The notes under the pieces are model-generated. The model was given only the letters and a program-made list of their open reading frames with translations, did not search any database and had not been told where the DNA came from. The position numbers were made by a program, and so were the translations under genes. DNA of 64,000 nt from Mycobacterium sp. (GTDB lineage: Bacteria; Actinomycetota; Actinomycetes; Mycobacteriales; Mycobacteriaceae), in contig RXJD01000021.1 in assembly GCA_003987775.1 (NCBI GenBank), positions 124,001 through 188,000 of the forward strand. Direction: 5' to 3'. Shown one piece after another: positions 27,215 through 35,705 of this stretch (its first letter is position 1; every line of letters begins with the position of its first letter).

Positions 27215-28344
27215 ACAGGCTGGTACCCCCGGGCACCATCGAAGACGAGGCCCTGACCGACCTGCGCGCCGAGGTGCGCCAGTTCGTTGCCGAGCAACTG
27301 GCCGCCGGCACGTTCACCCCGTCCGTCGACGCCTGGTTGTCCCGGTGGGACGAGAAATTCACCACGGCCCTGGCCGAGCGCGGCTGGCTCGGCATGACGG
27401 TGCCCGTCGAATACGGCGGGCACGGCCGCTCGTTCCAGGAGCGTTTCGTGGTCACCGAGGAGCTGCTGGCCGCCGGGGCGCCAGTGGCCGCGCACTGGAT
27501 CGCCGACCGGCAGATAGTTCCGTCGCTGCTCAAGTACGGCACCGAGGCGCAAAAGCAGCACTTCCTGCCGCGCATCACCGCTGGCGAGTGCTACTTCGCC
27601 ATCGGGATGAGCGAGCCCGATTCGGGTTCCGACCTGGCCAGCGTGCGCACCAAAGCCGAACGCGTCGATGGCGGCTGGGCGTTGACCGGAACCAAGGTAT
27701 GGACTTCGGGCGCGCACCTGGCGCACGCGTTCATCGTGCTGGCCCGCACGGCGCCCGTCGACCCCCAGCACCGGCACGCCGGGCTCAGCCAGTTCCTGGT
27801 CGACCTGCACCGGCCCGGAGTCGAAGTGCGGCCGATCATTTCGATGAACGGCGCGCACCACTTCAACGAGGTCATTTTCGACGGAGCGTTCGTGCCCGAC
27901 GACATGGTGTTCGGTGAGATCGGCGACGGTTGGAACCAGGTGACCTCGGAGTTGGCCTTCGAACGCAGCGGACCCGAACGGTTCCTGTCCACCTTCGTGC
28001 TGCTGGCGGCGTGCGCCGACCGGATGGCGGCCAACTCCATCCCCCGGGATGCGAACCTGGGACGACTCGTCGCCCGCATCGCCGGCCTGCACCAGATGTC
28101 AACGGCGGTGGCCGGCGCGCTGGAACGCCACGAAGCGGCCGATGTTCCGGCCGCGGTGGTCAAGGTGCTCGGCACCACCGTCGAGGGTGACATCGCGGAC
28201 TTCGCAGACCTGCAGGACTCCCCCGACGCGATCTTCACGGAGTTGACCCGCGCCGCTGTGGACCAGCGTCCGGGCTTCACCCTGCGCGGCGGCACCAACG
28301 AGATTCTGCGCGGCGTCATCGCCCGCGGATTGGGGATGAGATGA
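27211..28344 (+). CDS. acyl-CoA dehydrogenase (FadE-like, long subunit)
   Basis: 377-aa acyl-CoA dehydrogenase. It has an N-terminal helical domain, then the FAD/substrate segment YFAIGMSEPDSGSDLAS, the beta domain with TSGAHLAHAF, and a C-terminal RGGTNEILRG block. It is overlapped at both ends by neighbours (ATGA). The adjacent second, shorter acyl-CoA dehydrogenase suggests an alpha2-beta2 heterotetramer of the kind established for steroid side-chain ChsE enzymes in mycobacteria. Confidence 0.92.
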   Translation: MNRLVPPGTIEDEALTDLRAEVRQFVAEQLAAGTFTPSVDAWLSRWDEKFTTALAERGWLGMTVPVEYGGHGRSFQERFVVTEELLAAGAPVAAHWIADRQIVPSLLKYGTEAQKQHFLPRITAGECYFAIGMSEPDSGSDLASVRTKAERVDGGWALTGTKVWTSGAHLAHAFIVLARTAPVDPQHRHAGLSQFLVDLHRPGVEVRPIISMNGAHHFNEVIFDGAFVPDDMVFGEIGDGWNQVTSELAFERSGPERFLSTFVLLAACADRMAANSIPRDANLGRLVARIAGLHQMSTAVAGALERHEAADVPAAVVKVLGTTVEGDIADFADLQDSPDAIFTELTRAAVDQRPGFTLRGGTNEILRGVIARGLGMR

Positions 28345-29324
28345 GCGTCGATCCGGCCCTGCTGGACATGATGAACGCTGTTTTCGCCGAGCACGCACAC
28401 GACCCGACGTTGTGGCAACGGCTCGATGAGCTGGGACTGGTACGGCTGACCGGCGCCGAGGAACACGGCGGCAGCGGGGCCGGCTGGTTGGAGGCGGCCG
28501 CACTGCTGGACGCCTCGGTGCGCAACGGGGCGCGAATACCCTTGGCGGAACACGATTTGTTGGCGTGCTGGCTGCTCGAGTCGAGCAGTGTGCCGGTGGA
28601 CGCGGCGGTACGCACGGTGTGCATGCTGGACAAGCAGGGCCGCGCTTCGGGTGTGCCCTGGGCAGCCGCGGCCGAGCGAGTGGTGCTGGTATGGCGCGGC
28701 GACGGGGGATTCCAGGTCGCCGACGTCGCAAGCCGCGACCTCTCGATCACCCCCGGCACCAACCTGATCGGTGAGCCACGTGACGAGGTGGTCGCCGACC
28801 TGTCCAGCCTGCAAGGGTCTGCGATTGGCCTGGCCCCGGTCACCGGGTTGCGGCTGAGGTCGGGGCTGGTGCGTTCCATCCAGGTGTGCGCCGCGCTGGA
28901 CCGGGTGCTCGAGCTGTGCATCGAACACGTGAGGTCGCGGGTGCAGTTCGGCCGGCCGCTGTCGAAGTTCCAGGCTGTGCAGAACCTGGTCTCCGACACC
29001 GCCGCCGAGGCGGCACTCGCCCGAGCCGCTACCGAGGCCGCGCTGACCGCCGCCGTCACCAGCGACTGGTCGGCGGACAACTTGGAATTCCTTGTTGCCG
29101 TTGCACGTTCGTGCGCAGGTCATGCCACCTCGGTGGTGGTGCGCAATGCCCATCAGGTGCACGGTGCGATCGGCACCACCCGGGAGCACCGTTTGCACGA
29201 GTTCACCCGGGCCGCCCTGGCGTGGCGATCGGAGTTCGGTTCGGTGCAGTACTGGGACAACCAGGTGACCGACTCGGCGATGTACGCCAGCGCCGGCGGA
29301 CTGTGGGGCCTGATCACCGGCTGA
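28341..29324 (+). CDS. acyl-CoA dehydrogenase (FadE-like, short subunit)
   Basis: 327-aa acyl-CoA dehydrogenase-like protein with a shortened middle domain; the SEPDSGSD-type FAD segment is absent or diverged. The C-terminal helical domain is recognisable (ALDRVLELCIEHVRSRVQFGRPLSKFQAVQNLV region, with Arg and Gln of the FAD contact). Such a degenerate partner next to a complete FadE is the signature of heterotetrameric acyl-CoA dehydrogenases for steroid-like CoA thioesters. Its ATG overlaps the long-subunit stop. Confidence 0.88.
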   Translation: MSVDPALLDMMNAVFAEHAHDPTLWQRLDELGLVRLTGAEEHGGSGAGWLEAAALLDASVRNGARIPLAEHDLLACWLLESSSVPVDAAVRTVCMLDKQGRASGVPWAAAAERVVLVWRGDGGFQVADVASRDLSITPGTNLIGEPRDEVVADLSSLQGSAIGLAPVTGLRLRSGLVRSIQVCAALDRVLELCIEHVRSRVQFGRPLSKFQAVQNLVSDTAAEAALARAATEAALTAAVTSDWSADNLEFLVAVARSCAGHATSVVVRNAHQVHGAIGTTREHRLHEFTRAALAWRSEFGSVQYWDNQVTDSAMYASAGGLWGLITG

Positions 29325-29409
29325 ACAGGATCACCCGGTTGCGGAGCATGTTCCACTGAACGGGCGACACCGGTGTTACCGAGCACACATCTGGGGTTGA
29401 CTCGCTGCC

Positions 29410-29892
29410 ATGAGCAATGACATCACGCTGCCCGAACTGCAGGAATTCATCGCCGGCTTCTGGTACCACTACGACGAGGCGCACTACGACGAAATGGCAG
29501 CCAGCTACGCCGACGACGTGCGCTACGAGAGCAGGAGCGACAGCGGCGCAAGCCCTTTCGAGGAGCTGATGTCACCGAAGCTGCAAGGCCGCGACGCCGT
29601 CATGGAGTGGCTGTCGGATCACCGAGAGCAGAGCCCGTACCCATTACGGCACCACGCCACCAACCTGCACCGCATCGGCACCGACGGTGAAGCCACCCGG
29701 GTGCGGTTCTACATCTTCGTCAACCAGATCACGAACTATGTGCCGTTCGCGGTGTCCAGCGGTGTCGCCGAGGTTGCGGTGCGGCGCGGCGGTACCAAGG
29801 GTCTCGAGTTCACCGAGATGGACGTCATCCTCGACACCACCAACTCGGTGCTGCTCTCCGAGCGCAACGCCCCAGCCGCCGCCGGGTCGTGA
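29410..29892 (+). CDS. SnoaL/NTF2-like protein
   Basis: 160-aa cone-shaped NTF2-like fold. The start is rich in acidic and aromatic residues (FWYHYDEAHYDEMAASYADDVRYE region), then comes GRDAVMEWL and a C-terminal beta-sheet. No certain catalytic pair can be named; Tyr and Asp in the first helix line the pocket in ketosteroid isomerase-like relatives. It overlaps the start of the next SDR by four bases and probably acts in the same pathway as an isomerase or hydratase. Confidence 0.72.
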   Translation: MSNDITLPELQEFIAGFWYHYDEAHYDEMAASYADDVRYESRSDSGASPFEELMSPKLQGRDAVMEWLSDHREQSPYPLRHHATNLHRIGTDGEATRVRFYIFVNQITNYVPFAVSSGVAEVAVRRGGTKGLEFTEMDVILDTTNSVLLSERNAPAAAGS

Positions 29893-30728
29893 CAAGCGCT
29901 CGCGAGACGTTCTCCGGCGGCATCGCCGTCATCACCGGCGCGGGCGCCGGAATCGGTGCGGGACTTGCCCGTTATGCGCATCAGTTGGGTATGACGGTGG
30001 TGCTGGCCGACGTCGACGGGGACGCCGTTGCGGTCCTGCGCGACGAGTTGGGTGAGCGCGCCGTCGACGTGGTGTGCGACGTACGTGACCCCGATGCCGT
30101 GCAGGAGTTGGCCGAGCGCGTGTACCGGGATGTGGGCCCGGTGCGGCTGTTGGTGAACAACGCCGGCATCGAGCAGTTCGGCTACCTGTGGGACACCCCG
30201 TTGGCGAACTGGCAACGCATCGTCGACATCAATATCAGCGGCGTGTTCTACGGTGTCCGCTCGTTTCTGCCCAAGATGATGGCCACCGACGAACCGGCCT
30301 GGGTATGGAATCTGTCTTCGGTCGGCGGAGTCGTCGCGATTCCGTTGCAGACGCCCTACATCATGAGCAAGCACGCGGTACTGGCGATCACCGAATGCCT
30401 GCAACTCGAGGTGGAAAACGCCGGGCACGGCAACCATATTCACGTGCAGGCCGTGCTGCCCGGCGCGGTGGTCTCCAACATCTTCGAATCAGCCGGTGGC
30501 GTCGAGTCCGCCGGTGACGCCGGCAGCGCCGAAGCGCAACGCGCGGCGATGCTGGACATCAAGGCGACTGCCATGGATCCGTTGGCTGCCGCGCAGACCC
30601 TGTTCGAGCAGGCTGCCGCGGGCCGGTTCTATCTGATCACCCAGGATTCAGTGGTGGCGGCCATGGAGCGTCGGGCTGAAACCCTTGCGACACAACGCCC
30701 CCCGGCCCTGCTCCGGAACGCGAAATGA
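29889..30728 (+). CDS. SDR family oxidoreductase
   Basis: 279-aa SDR with TGAGAGIGAG (15-24), D40 that favours NAD, NNAGIEQFG, Ser in SSVGG and the YIMSKHA active-site helix. GTG start overlapping the SnoaL-like stop; its own stop overlaps the next ATG, so three genes are coupled. A C-terminal stretch of about 35 residues extends past the usual SDR fold. Confidence 0.88.
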   Translation: MTSARETFSGGIAVITGAGAGIGAGLARYAHQLGMTVVLADVDGDAVAVLRDELGERAVDVVCDVRDPDAVQELAERVYRDVGPVRLLVNNAGIEQFGYLWDTPLANWQRIVDINISGVFYGVRSFLPKMMATDEPAWVWNLSSVGGVVAIPLQTPYIMSKHAVLAITECLQLEVENAGHGNHIHVQAVLPGAVVSNIFESAGGVESAGDAGSAEAQRAAMLDIKATAMDPLAAAQTLFEQAAAGRFYLITQDSVVAAMERRAETLATQRPPALLRNAK

Positions 30729-31651
30729 CCCTGGACCCAGACGCTGCCGCGCGGGTCGCATCGTTCGGCGACATCGCTCCCATGCGGGCCCGGGGCCTGG
30801 CGGCGGTGCGCGCATCGATCGAAGCCGCTCCCCTGCCCGATGACATGCCGGCGATGGCCTCCATCACCGACGCGGTCATCCCCGGCTCTGTTCCGGTCCG
30901 GATCTACCGTCCGACAGGTGAACCCAACCTTCCGGTCCTGGTGTACCTGCACGGCGGCGGCCTCGTGATGGGCACCAACCACTCCTTCGAACCGCTGGCC
31001 CGCGCACTTGCAACAGCGTGCGGCGCGGTCGTGGTCGCTGTGGAATACCGGTTGGCGCCGGAGAACCCGCCGCCGGCCCAGTTCGACGACGCCTATGCGG
31101 CCACCGAGTGGGTTGCCGGCAACGCCGGCGAGCTGGGTGTCGATGCGGGCCGACTCGTGGTGATCGGCGACAGCGCCGGCGGTTCGCTGGCGGCCGGGGT
31201 CTCGTTGGCCGCACGTGACCGTCGGGGACCCGCCATCTTCGCGCAGGTGCTGCTCTACCCCGGGTTGGACCGCGACATGTCCGTCCCGTCGATCACATCG
31301 CTGGGCGACGCCCCGATGCTCGCCCGCGACGACATCGATTACATGCACGCCCTTGTCGACGGCGATACCGGCCCGCCCACCGACCCCTACCAAGTTCCGG
31401 CGAATGCGACCGACCTCACCGGGCTGCCGCCGGCAATCGTGCTGACGGCCGGCTGCGATCCGATCCGGGACTGGGGCGAGCGATATGCGACGCGACTCCG
31501 GGACGCCGGCGTGCAGACCGCGTCGACTCGTTACCCCGGGATGTACCACGGTTTTCTCATGCGGTCCGAGGCGACCGCGCGGGGTCGGCTGGCCATCGCC
31601 GAGCTCGGCGGCCTACTGCGTGCCAGGTTTGCCCATCCCCTGAATTTCTAA
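30725..31651 (+). CDS. alpha/beta hydrolase, HSL family esterase
   Basis: 308-aa esterase with HGGG (about 78-81), YRLAPENPPP, nucleophile GDSAGGS, Asp in GCDPIRDWG and His in MYHGFL. It is the second HSL-type esterase in the window. Coupled by overlap to the upstream SDR, it could open a lactone or hydrolyse an ester from Baeyer-Villiger oxidation. No signal peptide is seen, so it is cytoplasmic. Confidence 0.88.
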   Translation: MTLDPDAAARVASFGDIAPMRARGLAAVRASIEAAPLPDDMPAMASITDAVIPGSVPVRIYRPTGEPNLPVLVYLHGGGLVMGTNHSFEPLARALATACGAVVVAVEYRLAPENPPPAQFDDAYAATEWVAGNAGELGVDAGRLVVIGDSAGGSLAAGVSLAARDRRGPAIFAQVLLYPGLDRDMSVPSITSLGDAPMLARDDIDYMHALVDGDTGPPTDPYQVPANATDLTGLPPAIVLTAGCDPIRDWGERYATRLRDAGVQTASTRYPGMYHGFLMRSEATARGRLAIAELGGLLRARFAHPLNF

Positions 31652-31737
31652 CGTCCCGGTCACCGGAAAACCTGAATCCGGGAGGGCTGGACGTTGCGAG
31701 AATCACACTGATTTGCAACGCGCAAAAGGAGACAACG

Positions 31738-32811
31738 ATGTTCACCCAGGAGCGGCGGATGGAACTGTCCGACGTGCTGCGGCCGGCCGCACCGCCCCGC
31801 GAGATCGACAACGTCTATACCGATGACCAACGTGACCGCATGCTCGACGTGGTGCGTACCGAGGGGCCGTGGCGCTTGATCATCTCCCAGCACTTCGCGT
31901 CGGCCGACGAGCTGATCGCGACCATGAGCGGCCTGTTCCCGGAGGGTTACACCCCGTCGCTGGACCTGTTCCTCACCCCGACCTTCCGCGGCTACCTCGC
32001 CAACTACGGCGCCGTGCTGTACCCGCAGCTGCATGACTGCTTCTATAACGAGCAGTTCTTGCAGATGGCCAAGAGCTACTGGAACGCCGAGTACGCCAAG
32101 CCCGAGCTGATGCTGTTCAACATCAACGGCCCATGCGCCAATCGCGATCCCGGACACCTGGATTCGCCGAGCTTCCGCGGCGTGCGGCACGAGAACGCAC
32201 CAACCTGGTTGTGCAGCGTGATGGGTAAGTCCGGCCTATTCCGCGACTATCTGATCAAGATGGCGCAGGTGATCACCTGGTTCTCCCTGGACGGTACGAG
32301 CGGCTTCACCTATTGGCCCGAGGGACCGCTGGGCGCACCGCGTCGGGTGCTCCCGCCGATCTACAACCGCGGCGTGGTGGTGCAGAACGAGATGATGGTG
32401 CACCGCGGCGAGGCGAATGGCCCTCTGGAACAACAGATCCCGGCCGGTCTGGCGTTCGACACGGTCTTCACCGGCGATCCCGACGATCGGGACGGGTGGC
32501 TGCTACGCAACGGCGACGACGTGATCGCCCGCCACCGCACCGACGAGTTGCGGTTCCTGGTGCACTGGTCGGCCGAGGTGTTCTCCGACTTCGACGAGCT
32601 GAAGAAGAACATGGATGGATCCGACGACCTGACCGTCGACAAGGCCATCGACATCATGGTCGACGACATCACCGCCAGGGGCATCAAGCTCGACATCCCC
32701 AGCGACCCGCTGCACGCACCGGAGTTCATCGCCGCCCTCAACAGCGCCTACGACATCGGTGGACCGACGACCTACCCCGCAGAAGCGCCGTTGAGCGCCT
32801 TCCAGCTATAA
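31738..32811 (+). CDS. uncharacterised 357-aa protein, candidate Fe(II) oxygenase-like
   Basis: No family is recognised with confidence. The protein is soluble and acidic. It has an H140-x-D142 motif (GHLDSPSFRG) and a later H222 in MVHRGEANGP. Their spacing of about 80 is compatible with the metal triad of cupin-type Fe(II)/2-oxoglutarate oxygenases. AAAAGGAGA precedes the ATG. The following SDR starts 17 bp downstream and is likely co-transcribed. It could equally be a structural or binding protein; the histidines are only suggestive. Confidence 0.68.
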   Translation: MFTQERRMELSDVLRPAAPPREIDNVYTDDQRDRMLDVVRTEGPWRLIISQHFASADELIATMSGLFPEGYTPSLDLFLTPTFRGYLANYGAVLYPQLHDCFYNEQFLQMAKSYWNAEYAKPELMLFNINGPCANRDPGHLDSPSFRGVRHENAPTWLCSVMGKSGLFRDYLIKMAQVITWFSLDGTSGFTYWPEGPLGAPRRVLPPIYNRGVVVQNEMMVHRGEANGPLEQQIPAGLAFDTVFTGDPDDRDGWLLRNGDDVIARHRTDELRFLVHWSAEVFSDFDELKKNMDGSDDLTVDKAIDIMVDDITARGIKLDIPSDPLHAPEFIAALNSAYDIGGPTTYPAEAPLSAFQL

Positions 32812-32828
32812 TCGAAAGACATTGCCCT

Positions 32829-33611
32829 ATGGATCGTTTCGCTGATCGCCGGGTCATCGTCACCGGCGCCGCCTCCGGCATCGGCCAAGCCGCCGTCGCT
32901 CGACTGCTCGACGAAGGCGCCACCGTGGCCGCCTTCGACATCGCCGAGGCCGGGTTGGCTGCTACGAAGGCTGCGGCCGAGGAAGCCGGCACCGGCAAGC
33001 GTCTCACCACCGCGGTGCTCGACATCTCCGTCGAGTCCGATGTGATCGCCGCGGTCGACACGGCCGTGTCCGACCTCGGTGGGCTCGAGGTGCTGGTGAA
33101 CGTGGCAGGCATGCAGACGTGTTCGAACACCCACGAGACCACCCTGGACGACTGGAACCGAACCCTGGCCGTCAACCTCACCGGCACCTTCCTGATGACG
33201 CGGCAAGCGTTGCCCGCGCTGCTGGATTCCGGTCGCGGCGTGGTAGTCAATTTCACCTCGACGTCGGCCAGTTTCGCCCACCCCTACATGGCCGCGTACG
33301 CGGCCAGCAAGGGTGGAGTGTTGTCGTTCACCCACTCGCTGGCGCTGGAGTACTCCAAGCGGGGGCTGCGCGCGGTCAACATCCAACCCGGTGGTGTGTC
33401 GACCGCGCTGGCCAACACCACGTTGGACAAGATGCCCGAGGGTTACGACATTGCGTTGTGGGCCAAGCAGACGCCACTCATTCACGGCGAAACCAGCGAG
33501 TTCCTCGGCGACACCAGCGCTGTCGCCGCGGCAATCGCGTTCGTGGCCTCCGATGACGGTGCTTTCGTCACCGGAACCGAGATCCGCATCGACGGCGGCG
33601 CGCACGCATGA
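32829..33611 (+). CDS. SDR family oxidoreductase
   Basis: 260-aa classical SDR with TGAASGIG (12-19), acidic D37 (NAD preference), NVAGMQT, Ser in TSTSASF and the catalytic YAASKGG. The FVTGTEIRIDGGAHA end is typical. It is 17 bp downstream of the orphan 357-aa gene, which suggests that the pair handles one substrate. It ends 15 bp before the convergent SDR. Confidence 0.9.
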   Translation: MDRFADRRVIVTGAASGIGQAAVARLLDEGATVAAFDIAEAGLAATKAAAEEAGTGKRLTTAVLDISVESDVIAAVDTAVSDLGGLEVLVNVAGMQTCSNTHETTLDDWNRTLAVNLTGTFLMTRQALPALLDSGRGVVVNFTSTSASFAHPYMAAYAASKGGVLSFTHSLALEYSKRGLRAVNIQPGGVSTALANTTLDKMPEGYDIALWAKQTPLIHGETSEFLGDTSAVAAAIAFVASDDGAFVTGTEIRIDGGAHA

Positions 33612-33626
33612 CCGCCCCGCGAAAGG

Positions 33627-34424
33627 CTATCGGATGACCACGGTGCTGGGTTCCCGCGGCACTCCCAGGTGCCGGTGGGACGGCGGGTGCCGGCCGTCCT
33701 CGTCGGTGATGCCGTACCGCTCGGCCAACTCCGCACCGATGAACGTCTGCCCACTCAGCTCGAAAAGCTCAGCATCGGCATACACCGCATCGATCAAATA
33801 TCCGGTGAATTGCGGTGTTTCGGCGTGCTCAGCGGTCTTGGCCAGGGCTTCAGGATTTCCGGCGAGGGCCCCGCGGAGCCGTTCGGTGAGCAGGATGCCC
33901 ATCCAGATCGACACCGTCGCGACCCCGGTGCCGCCGAAGTCCACCGCCATATCGGCGGCCATCTTGTCTACCCCGGCCTTCTGAGCCCCGTATGCCGGGC
34001 CGTGCATGTAGCACGCCGACCCCGGCGACGAGGTGAACGCGATCAGGCCCCGGCCACTCTCGACCAGCAACGGCGCCGCGTACCAGGATGCGACGTAAGA
34101 AGACCGCAGCCCGACATCCAATACATCGGCTAAGCTAATTGGCTTCTCCCAGAACGGCTTCGGGCTGACCAGTTCGTCGGAGATCACGGCGGCATTGTTG
34201 ACCAGCAGGTCCAGCCGGCCTTCCTCGGCACGCACCCGCGCAAACAAACCGGCCACCGCCTCGTCATCGGCGTGATCGACGCGGACCGCCACACCACCGG
34301 CCGGCGCATCGACGATGGTGCGACCCGTGGCATACACCCGCCAGCCGCGCGCGCTCAGCGCAGCCGCGATACCGAGCCCGGCGCCACGACTGGCCCCGGT
34401 CACCACCGCGATTCGTCCCGTCAT
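33627..34424 (-). CDS. SDR family oxidoreductase
   Basis: 265-aa SDR with TGASRGAGLGIA (9-20), NNAAV, a TSSPGSA segment and Tyr-x3-Lys in AYGAQKAGVD. An insert between about residues 85 and 110 (VSPKPFWEKPISLADVLDVG) resembles the DHRS1/SDR19C branch. It is followed on the same strand by a small gap from the epimerase gene upstream (5 bp), so the two form an operon. Confidence 0.85.
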   Translation of the reverse strand: MTGRIAVVTGASRGAGLGIAAALSARGWRVYATGRTIVDAPAGGVAVRVDHADDEAVAGLFARVRAEEGRLDLLVNNAAVISDELVSPKPFWEKPISLADVLDVGLRSSYVASWYAAPLLVESGRGLIAFTSSPGSACYMHGPAYGAQKAGVDKMAADMAVDFGGTGVATVSIWMGILLTERLRGALAGNPEALAKTAEHAETPQFTGYLIDAVYADAELFELSGQTFIGAELAERYGITDEDGRHPPSHRHLGVPREPSTVVIR

Positions 34425-34429
34425 GCTGG

Positions 34430-35416
34430 TCAGATCACGGCCGTCTCGGCGAATGTCGCCACAATCGCTTCGCTCGCCGAGCGCCAGGTGAGATCAAGGT
34501 CCCGCAGCGTTTCGGAGTCGTCGGTCGGGATGGCCGCGGTAATCAATTGCGCGGCTTCATAACTGAACCCACTGCCGAGTGGGAGCAGCGGCGCGGCCAG
34601 ATCGGATACCCGCCCGAGCAGACGAAACACGGCAGGGTTCATCGCAATTCGCCGGATGCGCCGTCCAGAACCTCGCTCCAACGCGGTGATCATCTGGTCG
34701 AAGGTCAACATCTGCCCGCCACACAGGTAACGCTTGGGCCCCCGGCCCGGACACATCAACCGCTCGTGGACCAGAGCCACATCGCGGACATCGATCATCA
34801 TCATGCCGGCACGCCCAAGCCTCGGCGCGGCCCCCAACCGCACGATGGTCCCCCAGCCCTGCTCGGTGATGCCTGGCGGCGTGTAGAACGCGGGACCGAC
34901 CACGCTCGACGGGTACGTCACCACAACGGGTGCGCCGTCGCGCTGCAGTCGGCGGGCCACCCGGTCGGCGTAGGACTTGGTCTGCGCGTAGGCCGACTTG
35001 CCCTGCGCGGTCGGAGAATCCGGCCCGATCACCGGGCCGGGCGGCGGGAACAACGCACTGTAGCTCGATATCAGCACCACCGGGTCCAAGCCTGCAGCGA
35101 TGCCGCACAACATGATTCGTTCGCTGGCGTAGGCATTTATGTCCCACATCAACGCCGCCTTGCGGTTGTCGGTGCCCACCACCCCCGCACCGTGGATCAC
35201 AGCGTCACAGCCGTCCAGTAATCTGTCGACGCTGTCCGCTGACCGCAGATCCCCGCGCAGCAGCGATAGTTCACCGGCGGCGCTGAGTCGGTGCATCAGC
35301 ATGTCGTTGGACCAGCCCGGCTCCACCAGCAGGTGCACCTGGTGCCCGGCGGCAAGCAGTCCGCTGACGATATGGGCACCCACGTACCCTGTGCCGCCCG
35401 TCACCGCGATCCGCAT
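34430..35416 (-). CDS. NAD-dependent epimerase/dehydratase family protein
   Basis: 328-aa extended SDR. It shows TGGTGYVG (6-13), an acidic loop DLRSADSVD, the 3-beta-HSD/dihydroflavonol reductase-like HGAGVVG segment, and a YAQTK active-site motif with Tyr and Lys. The C-terminal region (MLTFDQMITAL and on) is like 3-beta-hydroxysteroid dehydrogenase/NAD-dependent reductases. A cholesterol-like 3-beta-hydroxyl oxidation or a sugar-independent ketoreduction are both possible. Confidence 0.85.
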   Translation of the reverse strand: MRIAVTGGTGYVGAHIVSGLLAAGHQVHLLVEPGWSNDMLMHRLSAAGELSLLRGDLRSADSVDRLLDGCDAVIHGAGVVGTDNRKAALMWDINAYASERIMLCGIAAGLDPVVLISSYSALFPPPGPVIGPDSPTAQGKSAYAQTKSYADRVARRLQRDGAPVVVTYPSSVVGPAFYTPPGITEQGWGTIVRLGAAPRLGRAGMMMIDVRDVALVHERLMCPGRGPKRYLCGGQMLTFDQMITALERGSGRRIRRIAMNPAVFRLLGRVSDLAAPLLPLGSGFSYEAAQLITAAIPTDDSETLRDLDLTWRSASEAIVATFAETAVI

Positions 35417-35426
35417 TCAGCTGACC

Positions 35427-35705
35427 CTAGCCGCTGTCGACGATGGCCAGCTCACCGGTCGCCACCGCGGCCAGGATCGACTCCCCCAGCGCCGAACAGG
35501 CCAGAAACACCCCGTGTCCGGCGATCTTGTCGGCCTCCCGGCGTTGTACGCACCGGGTGGACGCCGCCGCGGTCCATTGCACGCTGGTCTGGTTCCACGT
35601 GCTCTTACGGACCAACACCTGCGCCTCGCATTTACGGCACGCGACAGGCACCATCGGCATGTCGGCCAGCCGATTGTCGGGGCGAACCGACAGGTCCGGC
35701 TTCAT
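35427..35705 (-). CDS. small cysteine-containing protein overlapping kshA
   Basis: 92-aa protein whose ATG overlaps the stop of the Rieske oxygenase gene (ATGA), so it is translationally coupled. It contains a CRKC pair (about 24-27) and two later cysteines (in TRCVQRR and LACSAL), which could form a zinc or FeS site. A conserved WTAAASTRC and GHGVFLACSAL core suggests a small helper fold. It may be an oxygenase accessory protein; no characterised relative is recognised. Confidence 0.72.
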   Translation of the reverse strand: MKPDLSVRPDNRLADMPMVPVACRKCEAQVLVRKSTWNQTSVQWTAAASTRCVQRREADKIAGHGVFLACSALGESILAAVATGELAIVDSG

